Part shown: piece after piece, positions 1 to 13,045 of the stretch | How the letters are laid out: the number at the start of each line of letters is the position of its first letter | Numbering within the stretch: position 1 is the first letter of the stretch | Source of the DNA: Blastobasis lacticolella | Lineage: Eukaryota > Arthropoda > Insecta > Lepidoptera > Blastobasidae | Length of the DNA: 64,000 bases | Assembly: GCA_905147135.1 (NCBI GenBank) | Contig: LR990043.1 | Span: 22,073,584-22,137,583, forward strand | Direction: 5' to 3' | Made by a program: the position numbers and the translations under genes | Notes under the pieces: model-generated | Databases searched by the model: none | What the model was told of the DNA's origin: nothing | What the model saw: the letters and a program-made list of their open reading frames with translations, nothing else

Positions 1-1120
1 GTATCTAGTATTACCTACACACACTTTTAGATTTATTCATGGGAGATTCAGTGATTTCATTAAAGTAACCTAAAAAAAATTTTTATATACTAAAATTAAA
101 AATGGCAGATCAATCGGACTAAATGTATAAGAAAACGTATAATTTGTGAAAGAGGCAAGAGGTGTGTCAGAATCGTAGCCTGTGATACTCAATAGTCTCT
201 GCCTATCAAGAAGGGATAAAGACACGAGTGAGTACACACGTACGTACGTGTAATTATGTATTCTTTTAAGTTACTAACATAAAGTAAACATACCAACATC
301 ATCACCGCCAATACACCAACATCTATTACCTGTAACAATAAAAAAAGTTGTAAGAATTATTACTTAGACTAGCACAAAATTTGTATGGCTAACGTACTAA
401 CGCAGTTTTTATTATGCTTCAGCAATGAGAAAAAATATTTACCTACATGTCAACCGATGTCATATTAGAGGGCATAGCAAGTAGACACAAGAAAATTTCA
501 CCAACGATTAGCAATCATTGCAAAAAGTAGAAATATGTAATATAAAATGAAATTATAATATTTAAAATACATTGTTATTTTTATTACTGAATACTTTAAA
601 GATACAAGGTTCAAATCGTCGCACGGTATTCATAATCATGTGTTGCACCGTTGTATACTTTGGGACCCATCCCGGGGTGTATAGTGGTGTAGTATATGGG
701 TATGTAATGAACTATCTGTATGGCTCCACTTATTGTGTATGCACAGGATTACAAGTTGGTTGTGTGAGTAAAACTAAGTGATGAATTTGTTAACCAGTTG
801 TAAGCGTTATCCGGATTGTATTACGAGATAAACACCATTGCCAACAAACTGTTATGCAGTTTGGCAGGGTAACTATAAGTAAGACAGAATGTACGAAATA
901 TTGTAAGGAAATAAAATAAAATAAATAAATAAATGTTCAAGGTTGGAAATTGGTTAGTACAATAATTATGTCAATGTTTTAGCCGTCATTCAATTTAAAT
1001 CGTAAAAATGCATAAAAATGGGATTTAGGTCATTGTCGGCAAGTGTCCGGTTAATTTACTACCAGGAATGGGGAACAATAAATCATAAAAAACTACAATA
1101 CAAAAGCAAGAAAACGTGAT
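1..1120. other. intergenic DNA, no complete gene seen
   Basis: This AT-rich stretch lies before the first protease copy. Short ATG-started frames here have no recognisable motifs and look like chance. The only item of note is the candidate minus-strand microexon at 294-329, listed separately. Confidence 0.6.
294..329 (-). other. candidate 36-nt microexon (minus strand)
   Basis: Read on the minus strand, a T-rich tract and TTACAG acceptor precede 36 nt that end at a strong GTATGT donor. The length is a multiple of three. With one base borrowed from each neighbouring exon it reads GNRCWCIGGDDVG. A similar 30-nt block with the same splice borders lies at 18870-18899. No gene containing either block was recognised. 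It could be a chance match to splice consensus, but the two-copy arrangement argues against that. Confidence 0.35.
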
Positions 1121-1147
1121 TTTAAAACGGTAACATCAGTGAAATAA

Positions 1148-2570
1148 ATCAAGATACTAGCAACGTTGGAAGTATGCGTTTTGGTCATGGCGGCGCTGGC
1201 ATTGCCGGCGACGGCGGGCGGCGCGCGGCGCTTCGGCGTGGACGACGCGGCGGCGGTGCGCGCGCTCTTCGAGCGATTCGAGCGCGAGCACGGCCGCCGC
1301 TACGCTGGCCCGCGGGAGCGCCGGGCCAGGCTGGCCATCTTCATGGACAATCTGGCTAGGATCAACCAATTCAACCATGCCGATTATGGTACGATAAACA
1401 ATAATATCATTAATAACAAACACTCAATTAACTTTATGTTACATTTGTTTTGCAGGAATTACAAAGTTTACGGATGAAGTCCTGAAAATAAATACAAAAA
1501 ACACAGGCCTTAAACACAACACGCGTAGTATAGAAATATTGTGCGAGATTGTAACAACAGTGCCAGATGTTAATGCGTCGGACGGCTTCAACTGGCGAGA
1601 TCATGAAGCCGTCACAAAAAGTGAAGGATCAAAGAAATTGTGGGTCTTGTTGGGCAATTACGAACATAAATAAATAAATAAATAGGTAATGCTTGGTTAA
1701 TTTATCGATACCTATGTAACTAAGTCGAAATCAATTCTTGTTATCGTGAGTTTTCTTACAAAATAATATTTCGCAGGAAACCTTGAGTCAATATGCAATC
1801 AAACACAAGAACTTGGTGACATTCTCAGAACAGCAGCTAGTATCATTTAAAAAACAAGATAGTGCTTGCAATGGTGGATACGAGTCCCTGGCTTTATCGT
1901 AGGTTTAAAAAGTTTTAAATTTATGGGCGATGGGCTGGAAACATACGTAAGAGCGATGTGCTGGTATGGCAACCTGTAACCATTCGGGTCAATATTAACA
2001 GGTTCGGACGTAGTTAGATGCCAAATGTGGCTCGCTCCCCAATGGCGAGGTGTGGCTCTGCCCACCCCATTAAGGATTGCGGCGTGAAGGAGTAGGCACA
2101 ACCGTTACGTTACGTTATAACCCTCAATCTTCGTTCTTTCGTTCGTTATCCATACTAATATTATAAAGATATAGGATTTGATTGTTTGTATTAGAAAAAC
2201 TCAAAAATTACTTAATCTTTTTTAATATTTAAACCTATAGAAAGCTACAATACCAGCGAGTAACACAGGCTATACTTTTTCCCAAAATTCAATGTGGGTC
2301 CCACAGGAATGGGCCCGCAACGTAATATACTGATTTCACGCGGACGATGTCGCGGACAAAAAAGCTAGTCACACAATACATCACATTATAACAAAGTCGG
2401 TATCCCGTATTATTGCAGATGATTATTATTATTGTGTGCCCTATTGCATTGCCTACGACTGGAGTGGTGAAGATCCAGGTGAAAATTGTTATTTAAGAAT
2501 GAAGAGAGATGTTAATTGTCTTGACTTCATGCATCACGCACACAACATTATGAACAGCGTTGTTGAGTAA
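1148..2570 (+). pseudogene. cathepsin-L-like cysteine protease, copy A (broken)
   Basis: Exon 1 (1148-1388) encodes a signal peptide and the start of the I29 propeptide with a perfect ERFNIN spacing (E-R-F-N-I-N). Exon 2 (about 1456-1685) carries the end of the propeptide and the catalytic CGSCW motif, Cys codon at 1648-1650. Exon 3 (1777-1898) has a GCxGG-like ACNGG. A terminal exon (2419-2570) ends in the family's SVVE-stop. Damage seen: the start codon is ATC at 1148; one extra A in the run 1616-1620 shifts the frame just before the active site; a TAAA-repeat expansion fills the end of exon 2; the disulfide Cys of VSCD is Phe; exons 4 and 5, with the catalytic His, are absent; and the Asn of the NSW motif is Asp. 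A Helitron-like repeat occupies the place of the lost exons. A downstream in-frame ATG at 1187 could replace the start but would not rescue the frameshift. Confident as a pseudogene. Confidence 0.9.
2149..2368 (+). mobile_element. Helitron-like (Lep1-type) non-autonomous element
   Basis: It begins TC followed by CATACTAATATTATAAA and ends GCGGACGATGTCGC...AGCTAG, the head and hairpin-plus-CTAG tail found across Lepidoptera. No target-site duplication is expected for Helitrons and none is seen. It lies where exons 4-5 of protease copy A should be. The family name is from memory of Lep1 ends. Confidence 0.65.
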
Positions 2571-2582
2571 GAAGTAGATGTC

Positions 2583-2588
2583 AATAAA
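2583..2588 (+). terminator. polyadenylation signal remnant of copy A
   Basis: AATAAA lies 13 bases after the stop codon of the terminal exon of pseudogene A. The position fits a 3' end signal inherited from a working gene. Confidence 0.4.
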
Positions 2589-2589
2589 G

Positions 2590-3600
2590 TTTAAAGACCG
2601 ATAATTGATATTTTCTTAAATTTTAATCTATTTCATCGTGCGACTCTATGCGGACTGGATTAACAATGAATACCAAAAGAAATATCTGCGAGGACGACCT
2701 AGAATCAAGTCTAGGACTTACAGATCACTCAAGGCTACATAAAAATATATTAATATTGTAGTATTATATTGAAGCATAGAAATATTATTTTCCTTAATAA
2801 AGAAAATAAATATATATATGTTCTTCGCGTTGCGATTTAATTATCTTATGATACTGCTATCAGTGAGAACCTGTAATTGGCTTTATGTATTTATTTAAGT
2901 TTTATATGCTTGTATTAAAATTAATTAAAAACCTAAATTCCTTAGCCGAATGCATTATAAAGGTTGAACCAAAGCTGCGCGTGCGAAAAGCTTGAAAAGA
3001 TTTTCCATGAAATACATACGTAATAATTACAAAAATCATTCATGTGATTCCGGCATTTGTACATTACGTTTTGACCCTTTACCACCTACCACCTATATCA
3101 GTCACACAACCACCAACCTCCTGTCTCAAATCCCGTCCCGACCATGGACCGTATTACGTCCTTGGATAGGACTTAATACGGTCCATGAATATCTTCGGCA
3201 GAAGCACTTCTATTACATTAAGTAAGGTAAAATACTCTTGCCTATAGTGGAGATAATAACATTCAGCGGGTCTGCCGAATCCAATAGGTTTAATAGAATT
3301 GTTTCATGGCACTCTCGAGGCTGCCATTCAAAAAAGCGTACCTAGCAACAAAAATCGACTGCTGATATGTTTTAATTATGAAATTACAAAGAATACAATA
3401 AATTCATGAAAATAAATACTGGAATGTATGTTTTATGTGGCGATAAGCTTGACAGTTGTTAAAGATATAAAATACGGAATTTAAAAATTCTTGCACTTAA
3501 CCTGTATCAGTTGGAATTCTATATACACAAAGTAATTTACATTGCATTCTCGTTCAATAATATTTATTTGAAGCCTACACATTTACGTAAGTAACAAATT
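2590..3600. other. intergenic DNA, nothing recognised
   Basis: AT-rich sequence between protease copies A and A2. No exon, RNA gene or clear repeat border was recognised; the 77-codon frame at 2992-3225 has no motif and low complexity. Confidence 0.5.
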
Positions 3601-3814
3601 GCAATTTAAAAGCATACAAACATCGACGAGCAACGTCGATAGTTTGTGTGTTTGTCGTGGCGGCGCTGCCATTTCCGGCAGCGGGCGGCGCGCTGCGCTT
3701 CGCCGTGGAGAACGTAGGGCATTCGCGCGCTGTTCAAGTGGTTCATGCGCGACGCCTTCAAGACTAGAGTGAATAGACTGTTCCTAGACAGGCCGCATTG
3801 TCATTTACCACCAG

Positions 3815-4211
3815 GGCTTCGATTCTGGTACGGAAATCGTCTCAGTTGCAGTAACATTACAATTGCATCGCATGTCAAAAGTGAGATTGTTATTCAAATG
3901 ACAGATGTTGAGTTGTAACTTTCATGAGTTTGAACTTTTCCACAATTAGTTTTCTGGTACTTTAGTTGCATTATGGTTTTATATGGCTGTTGGTACTCTA
4001 ATAAATAAATAAATTACTAAGTTTCATCTTTCTTAGTTGTCAAACTGCCTTCAATTCTGTCAACGAAAACGTGTCAAAGGTCGAACAATGATTTAACTGC
4101 AATTTAACTGGGATGATGCTGGGACTGACTCGGTACCTCGACGTAGTTATAGTAACATCACAGTTACATTGCAACATAATAAAAAATGCATTGCACACCA
4201 GAATCGGTACC
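3815..4211 (+). mobile_element. Harbinger-like MITE, copy 1 (inside protease copy A2)
   Basis: The ends are GGCTTCGATTCTGGT and, reverse-complemented, GGTACCGATTCTGGT: 15-bp inverted repeats with three mismatches. The element is flanked by CAG at 3812-3814 and 4212-4214. The paralogous copy E has the unoccupied site (ACCACCAGGTGAG) at about 10946-10958, which proves the insertion borders. A 3-bp CWG duplication is the signature of the PIF/Harbinger superfamily. No coding capacity. Confidence 0.8.
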
Positions 4212-4435
4212 CAGGTGAGGTGACGGTCAATTGTCTGGCTAGTCTAATAAAAAATACCGACCCGCGGGACCGCCGAGCCAAGCTACGGACAATCTGGCTA
4301 GGATCAACCAACTCAACGAGCATTGAGTAATATGGTACATATTCATCGATACGATAAATAACAATATCATTCAAACCAACCACTCTTTCACACACTCAAT
4401 TGAAACACGCAAAAAATCTACCATGAGAATGTAAC

Positions 4436-4755
4436 TTAATAAATAAATAATAATAAATAATCGTGGACAAATTCACACAGTGCCATCTTTTTTTTTTTTT
4501 ATCTCATACGGTAGGCAAACAGGCAAGCGGGCCACCTGATGGAAAGCGGTCACCACTGCCTATAGAGATTAGCAACACCAAGAGTATCGCTAATGCGTTG
4601 CCCACCTCTATAACACGTTGCTCCAAAGCCCCAAAGTAAGCAAAGCTTGTGTTATGGGTGCTTGATAACTGATAAACTGTTTATATACTTTTAAATACAT
4701 ACTATTATACATAGAACACACAGACCCGTAACAGAAATTAAAATTCATCATTTCA
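4436..4755 (-). mobile_element. SINE-1 copy, lacking its tRNA head, split by a LINE tail
   Basis: The body matches the copies at 14.5, 21.1, 30.3, 32.8, 49.3 and 53.3 kb: CACAGTGCCATCT, then AAGCAAAGCTTGTG, then CCCGTAACAGAAATTAAAATTCATC. The tRNA-like end is missing, as in a 5'-truncated retroposition. It interrupts exon 4 of copy A2 and was itself split later by the LINE tail at 4487-4622. Confidence 0.7.
4487..4622 (-). mobile_element. CR1/Jockey-type LINE 3' tail (nested in SINE-1)
   Basis: Poly-T followed by CATACGGTAGGCAAACAGG and GCGGGCCACCTGATGG is the reverse complement of the 3' end shared by the LINE at 11421-12073. It splits the SINE-1 body, so it is younger than that SINE. Confidence 0.7.
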
Positions 4756-4872
4756 TGACGGTGACATAGTGCGTCATTTGGTTTCGAATGGACCATTAAC
4801 AATCAATACAGTAAGTATCTCCTTTGCGCCTAGTATAAAATTCTATCATTTCTTATTAGTCGAATATTAGTT

Positions 4873-5102
4873 GCCGTGCAGCCGTGTGGTGTCCGGTAGA
4901 GTAGAATAGCACCAACCCCTTACACTCGTGGGTGTCGTACAAGGCGACTAATGTTTAGAGACAAAAGATCTAGATCCTCCGTAAACTGGAAAACGGGCAG
5001 CAGCGTTTTCCATTGTTATGTTTGCAACACTGCGATCTCCAACCCGCCTGCCAAGCGTGGAGATTATGGCAATAACCTCCCTGTGATGATGATGATGATG
5101 AT
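4873..5102 (+). mobile_element. GAT-tailed short retroposon with 11-bp target duplication
   Basis: It is flanked by GAATATTAGTT at 4862-4872 and 5103-5113, a perfect 11-bp target duplication, and ends in (GAT)n. The body carries GTGTGGTGTCCGG, GTGGGTGTCGTACAAGGCGA and CCTGCCAAGCGTGGAGAT, as in seven other copies in the window. No tRNA boxes are seen. The tail matches the RTE-type fragment at 12628-13040, which suggests RTE-machinery mobilisation. Confidence 0.75.
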
Positions 5103-5113
5103 GAATATTAGTT

Positions 5114-5940
5114 ATCACGAAAATAATTGATTCAAATTACACGTGTTAACACTTCGCATGTGCATAATTTGAACCTGACAGGTTTGTCCTAAATGTCTAA
5201 ATCTGTCTGTGTGATTAGATATCTGTCGGATATTCAAGATACTCGGGTTAAGGAACTAGTGGCACCAAAGTAATTCGAGGTAGCGTTGTACTTCATCATG
5301 CAACGATCAAGAGCCAGTTTAGGTTCGCGATTGGCAAGTTGAATGTAGAGATGAAGGCAACTGACCACTGTTATATTTATATTCGATGTTAGCCACCATA
5401 TTCTGAGGCAATTTGCTAATGTTACTATGTCGTCTGATATTTTGTGTTCCAAATTAGTAAAAGCGTTATGGTCGGTTACTGCCACCGTGAGATCCTTGTT
5501 TCCGTGTTTCAGTTGATTAGGTCATTTCCTTAGGCGGACCCCGGGCCCTCGTGATCCGCGCGGGAGCGCAACCGGGACATAACGCCGAGATGATGATTAT
5601 GAGGTCATGTGATTCGTTGATATGTTGGATTCAAGATTGTATTCCAACTTGGTCAACACAATTGAAGTTAATTTATTTTATATTAAAGAACCCGGTTAAG
5701 TTAAAATGTGCAATATGGTAACATCCGCCTTTAACATCAACGGTAAACCATTGGCAGTGCCTTTTGTCTTCGACTTCATCTACTTAAAATTCGGTTCCCA
5801 CGTTCCAGACACTTTCTCGCGGGAACGCGAATTCCGGGGTAACATAATTATACTGCTATTCTGGAACATAAGCAATTATAATGCCAAACATCAAAATCTT
5901 TTAAGTAGTTTTTGCCTGAAAACAATAAATATTCATCCAT
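5114..5940. other. intergenic DNA with a SINE-2 tail at about 5528-5600
   Basis: Part (5265-5330) matches sequence downstream of copy E at 12255-12320, extending the A2/E duplication. GGCGGACCCCGGGCCCTCG...AACGCCGAGATGATGAT at 5528-5600 is the 3' end of SINE-2. No coding signal recognised. Confidence 0.55.
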
Positions 5941-6320
5941 AATGAAGGGACTTTGGTTCCTTGTGTGTGTTTCACCGGCTGTACAATAGGGAAAGTTCTG
6001 AAGAACTTTATGATCTGGTACCTACAGCACAGTTCCGCCGTCGCACCACTCTCCCAGGCTGGATACTTATCGCCCCGAGGGTTCCAAAGAACGTTTCTCG
6101 CTCGCACGATTAGGATGTGGAATTAGCTCCCAGCCAGTTTCTTTTGGACTACGACATGGGATCGTTCAAGAAGTATATAAAAGGTCTCTTAAGAGGCGGG
6201 CAACGCGTTAGAAACGCTCCTGGTATTGCTGATGTTAATAAGCGTTGGTGACCACTTTCCATCAGGTGGCACGCTAGCTTGTTTGTTCGAAATATAACAT
6301 AATTACGAATAAAAAAAGTA
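5941..6320 (+). mobile_element. CR1/Jockey-type LINE fragment (end of RT ORF plus 3' end)
   Basis: Broken reading frames carry the FYRLYNG and FLARTI..WN..PA blocks seen in the copies at 11.4 and 12.4 kb, followed by the GAGGCGGGCAACGCGTT...CATCAGGTGGC 3' end and an A-rich tail. It is degenerate, with several frame breaks. Confidence 0.65.
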
Positions 6321-6617
6321 TTTGCAAAAAATCACGCTATACCAATTTCAGTGTTTTGTCGAAATAAAGTTGCATTTTATCAAAGCGGACAGGGATGCAA
6401 AATACAGGTTTTCTGTGATTAAACTCTCAAAACAATAATGCAAGGAAATATATCATTATATACAACGGTAGTGTGGGTACACGGTATCCTATGGTAGGCA
6501 TGAATCTTACAATGAATTAGTTATTTCGCTGCCTTTCATCTCCTCAAAAAATATATACAGATGTTTTGGGTTCCGCAAAAAGTGCATTAAATTATGTGAA
6601 CTACAAATCTAGAGGAT

Positions 6618-6623
6618 TTTATT
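6618..6623 (-). terminator. candidate polyadenylation signal of protease gene B
   Basis: TTTATT on the plus strand reads AATAAA on the minus strand, about 190 bases after the stop of gene B. Confidence 0.35.
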
Positions 6624-6813
6624 TGAATTCATTTATATGTCATGTAAGACCTCGAATTTCATTTCTTTGGTTCTGCATACAGTTGCATGATTATTTGAGA
6701 TGAATTACATTAAAATAATACATCAACACATTGATTTGCTAATTTTATGTAATTACAATGTAAAGTACCAGTTGAGAGCAGAAACTTATTTAGACATAAT
6801 ATTGACCTACAAC

Positions 6814-10110
<3,297 letters not shown>

Positions 10111-10117
10111 TTAGTTC

Positions 10118-10161
10118 ACTGATGTGGGTGTTTTGAATTTACGTTTGCTTGGTTTTATATA
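10118..10161 (-). promoter_or_regulatory. core promoter of protease gene B
   Basis: On the minus strand TATATAAAA (10161-10153) lies about 39 bases upstream of a TCAGT initiator (10122-10118), which is itself 8 bases before the ATG. The block ATCAGTGAACTAAATGAAG is shared, with small changes, by the start of gene C and pseudogene A. The 5' leader would be only about 10 nt if transcription starts there. Confidence 0.5.
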
Positions 10162-10757
10162 GTATAGTTTTATCAATAATTGGAATTTATTGCTTCTCAT
10201 TCTTGGTACACTATTAACAAAATACTTGACGATAGTCGACCGATTTTATGTAGATTCCAATATTTTGTTGTTAATTTAATATCGGAGTGCGACAGGATTT
10301 TTAACATTTTTTTATATAGGTAAAGAATTTTATGAAAACCTTCGTTGTTAAATATTATATTATTGTAATTTTATCGTCCAATCGTAAATCATTTTAAGTA
10401 CCTGATTCGAAGTTACTTTTTATTTCATGTGATTATATATTTTAAGAACGCAATCAACAATCAAACAGTTAATCAATTTATTTCATTATTTATAGTTAAT
10501 CAAAGTTTGATCAACTACCCTATATCATCGTCGCAATCTTATAGTTTTACGTCATAAGAGTTTACGTATCAATATCCAGAAATATAATCAATGTAATTCA
10601 GGTTTTCTTACATTTAGTCTTAACACCTTACCGCCTATCCCGTATTTCAGACACACAACTATCAACCCCACTTAAGTAACAAATGGCAATAACCCTCTTT
10701 TTCTTTTAAAGTAAGCAACCATCTAGTAGTGTGACAATGTGACTGTCAGACAGGATT
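10162..10757. other. shared 5' intergenic region between divergent gene B and copy E
   Basis: About 600 AT-rich bases separate the two head-to-head protease copies. No exon or clear repeat was recognised. Sequence near 10675-10740 resembles the 5' flank of copy D, so it belongs to the duplicated unit of copy E. Confidence 0.5.
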
Positions 10758-10887
10758 ATGAAGATGCTAGCACTGTCGGTAGTTTGCGTGTAAGGCGTGG
10801 CGGCGCTGCCATCGCCGGCGGCAGGCGGCGCGCGGCGCTTTGCCATAGGGGACGTGGCGGCGGTCGCGCGCTATTCAAGTGGTTCAT

Positions 10888-11000
10888 GGGCAACGCCTGC
10901 TAGGCTAAAGAGAATAGGCTGGTCCAAGACATCGCATCGTCATTTACCACCAGGTGAGATGACGCTCAAATGCCTGGCTTGTCTGACAATAAAAAATACC
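10888..11000 (+). mobile_element. 5'-truncated LINE 3' end inside exon 1 of copy E
   Basis: The frame reads HLPPGEMTLKCLACL, the final residues of a non-LTR retrotransposon ORF2 family also seen at 26.9 kb, followed by a short ATAAAAAAT tail. The same insertion sits at the same exon position in copy A2, so it predates their separation. Confidence 0.65.
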
Positions 11001-11420
11001 GACTCACGGGAGCGCCGAGCCGGACTACGGACAATCTGGCTAGGATCAACAAACTCAACAAGCATTGAGTGAATATGGTACATATTCGTCGATACGATAA
11101 ATAACAATATCATTCAAACCAACCACTCGATCAACTTTGTGTTGCATTGTTATGCAGGAATTACGAAGTTTACGGATTTAAGTCTTGAAGAATATTTACT
11201 AACATACATATTTATTTATTTATTTTTAATTCATTTTACAGTTTAACAGCAGTTAATGTAAATGTAACATGTAAAATATACATATGGATGTAAACGAAAC
11301 CAGACATTCATGATGCGCCGGGTAGCTTCGACTGGCGACAGCATGCAGCCGTTGTTAAACCGAAGGACTAAGTAAATTGTTTACCATAGGTATCAAATCC
11401 GCATAAAAATAAAAATAAAA

Positions 11421-12073
11421 TCCTTTTGACATAGTGCCGCAGTTTCAAGGAACACCCTTCTCCATCTCAAAAAGTATCAGGATCCTCGGTGTCGACATAT
11501 CGGATAGCGTGCGATTCCGGAGTCACCTGGAAGGCAAGGCCAAACTGGTTTCGAAAAAGCTTGGAGTGCTTAACCGGTCAAAGCGATACTTCACCCCAGG
11601 ACAGCGCCTGCTGCTGTACAAGGCACAAGTGCGACCTCATATGGAGTATTGTGGGCCGGCGAAACTGCCGACCTGCTTAATTCTCTGGACTCCGTACAGA
11701 GACGCGGGTACGAATTGTCGATGATCCCATACAAACAAGCAAGTTGGAACCACTGGCATACCGAAGGGATTTTGGCTCCCTGTGTGTGTTCTATCGGCTG
11801 TACAATGGGGAATGTTTTGAAGAACTTTATGTAGACCCTCTGTTGGTCATGACGCGAAGGTTCGAAAGAACGTTTCTCGCTCGTACGATTTGGATGTGGA
11901 ATGAGCTCCCAGCCACAGTGTTTCCTTTGGACATGGGATCGTTCAAGAGGTATATTAGAGGTCTCCTCAGAGGCGGGCAACGCATTGGTGACTCCCCATG
12001 TCCATAGGCGGCGGTGACCACTTTCTATCAGGTGGCCCGCTTGCCTGTGTGTCTGCCGTATAACAAAAAAAAA
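11421..12073 (+). mobile_element. CR1/Jockey-type LINE: C-terminal RT ORF plus 3' end, frameshifted
   Basis: Reading frames give LGVDISDSVRF, LVSKKLGVLNR, YFTPGQRLLLYKAQVRPHMEYC, then in other frames WAGETADLL, GSLCVFYRLYNGE and FLARTI.MWNELPATVFP. These are the blocks of the lepidopteran non-LTR retrotransposon ORF2 C-terminus. At least two frame breaks are present. The 3' end is GGCGGTGACCACTT...CATCAGGTGGCCCGC with an A9 run. It replaces exon 3 of protease copy E. Confidence 0.85.
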
Positions 12074-12369
12074 ACATATGTATCATTATTATTGCAGAGC
12101 TTTAAACTAAAATGGAAGATATAGAAATCGACGACGATTACATTTCCGGTGACAATAGAACTACACTTGAAACCAAATTCGTCAAAAATAAATTAAAAGC
12201 AAAAGATGTACCATGAGAATGTAACTGAAGGTGATATAGTGCGTCATTTGTTTTCCCCAAATCACTTCGGGGTAACGTTGTACTTCATCATGTAATGATC
12301 AAAAGACAGTTTCAATCAAAATCCGTTTAGTAGTTTTTGCACGAAAACAAAAAACATTCACCCATAATT

Positions 12370-12612
12370 TGACTTTGGCTCCTTGTGTGTGTTCTACCGG
12401 CTGTACAATGGGGAATGGGGGGTACCCACAGCACAGTTCCGCCATCGCAGCACTCTCTGCGGGCTAGATACTCATCGCCACTACGTAGACCCTTTGTTGG
12501 TGTCCACGCAAAGGTTCCAAAGATCGTTTCTTGCTCGCACGATTCGGATATGGAATGAGCTCCCAGCCAGTTTCCTTTTGATTATGACATTGAATTATTT
12601 TGTTGAGTTATA
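12370..12612 (+). mobile_element. CR1/Jockey-type LINE fragment
   Basis: Open frame with FYRLYNGE, HYVDPLL, FQRSFLARTIRIWNELPAS, the same blocks as in the copy at 11.4 kb. It is cut at both ends. Confidence 0.7.
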
Positions 12613-12627
12613 TTAGAAGCCCATATA

Positions 12628-13040
12628 TACCTCGGGGCCTTGTGGGCCTTATAAGAAAGCTCACTGTTACCCAAAGGGCAATGGAAAGAGCTATGCTCGG
12701 AGTTTCTTTGCGCGATCGAAACAGAAATGAGGAGATCCGCAAGTGAATCAAGTCCACCGACATAGCTTTAAGGATTGCCAGACTGAAGTAGCAGTGGGCA
12801 GGGCACATAGCTCGAAGAACAGATAGCCGATGGGGCAGTAAAGTTCTCTAGTGGCGACCACGGACCGGAAGACGCAGCGTGGGTAGGCCTCCTACAAGGT
12901 AGACCGACGACCTGGTAAGGATCGCAGGTACCAGCTGGATGCGGAAAACACAGGACCGGCCTTTGTGGAGATCTCTAGAGGAGGCCTATGCCCAGCAGTG
13001 GGCGTCTTCTGGCTGATATGATGATGATGATGATATTATA
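12628..13040 (+). mobile_element. RTE-type LINE 3' fragment with GAT-repeat tail
   Basis: Conceptual frames with several stops contain TQRAMERAMLGVS, RWGSK, RPPTRW.DDL and WRSLEEAYAQQW, the end of the endonuclease/RT ORF of lepidopteran RTE-like elements, then CTGGCTGATATGATGATGATG. It gives the tail type that the GAT-tailed short retroposons share. Confidence 0.75.
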
Positions 13041-13045
13041 GAGGC

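Larger units (their letters stand above)
3622..4810 (+). pseudogene. cathepsin-L-like protease, copy A2 (shredded)
   Basis: The 5' part of exon 1 (about 3622-3765) aligns with copy E, including the alanine-rich signal region, but the ATG is gone (ATC). The propeptide part of exon 1 resumes at about 4255-4334, ending at a GT donor and followed by intron-1-like sequence. Between the two parts sit a 5'-truncated LINE tail, shared with copy E, and a Harbinger-like MITE. Exons 2 and 3 and most of exon 4 are missing: the sequence jumps from intron 1 to CATGAGAATGTAAC of exon 4, is cut by a SINE, and resumes at about 4756-4810 with the DIVRHLVSNGPLTI block and a GTAAGT donor. No active-site residue survives. 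Flanking sequence beyond the exon 4 donor also matches the region after copy E, so A2 and E descend from one segmental duplication. Confidence 0.8.
10758..12262 (+). pseudogene. cathepsin-L-like protease, copy E (broken)
   Basis: Exon 1 (10758-11077) starts with ATG-AAG-ATG but has TAA at codon 12 (10791-10793), where the relatives have Leu. Its middle is replaced by a LINE 3' end of about 115 bp (about 10888-11000). Exon 2 (11158-11389) keeps GITKFTDLS and FDWRQH but has an internal AT-rich insertion and TAA (11369-11371) where gene B has Gln-Ala; the next bases, including the catalytic CGSCW codons, are deleted before the splice donor. Exon 3 is absent, with a LINE (11421-12073) in its place. 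Exon 4 (12098 to about 12262) keeps DDDYISG and YHENVTEGDIVRHL across a frameshift. Exons 5 and 6 are not seen. Certainly non-functional. Confidence 0.87.

Noticed and set aside
1157..1423. 88-codon minus-strand open frame over exon 1 of copy A
   Set aside because: It is the antisense shadow of the GC-rich protease exon 1; similar frames appear opposite exon 1 in the other copies.
11434..12007. host gene suggested by several open frames
   Set aside because: The translations are blocks of a non-LTR retrotransposon ORF2 C-terminus broken by frameshifts.
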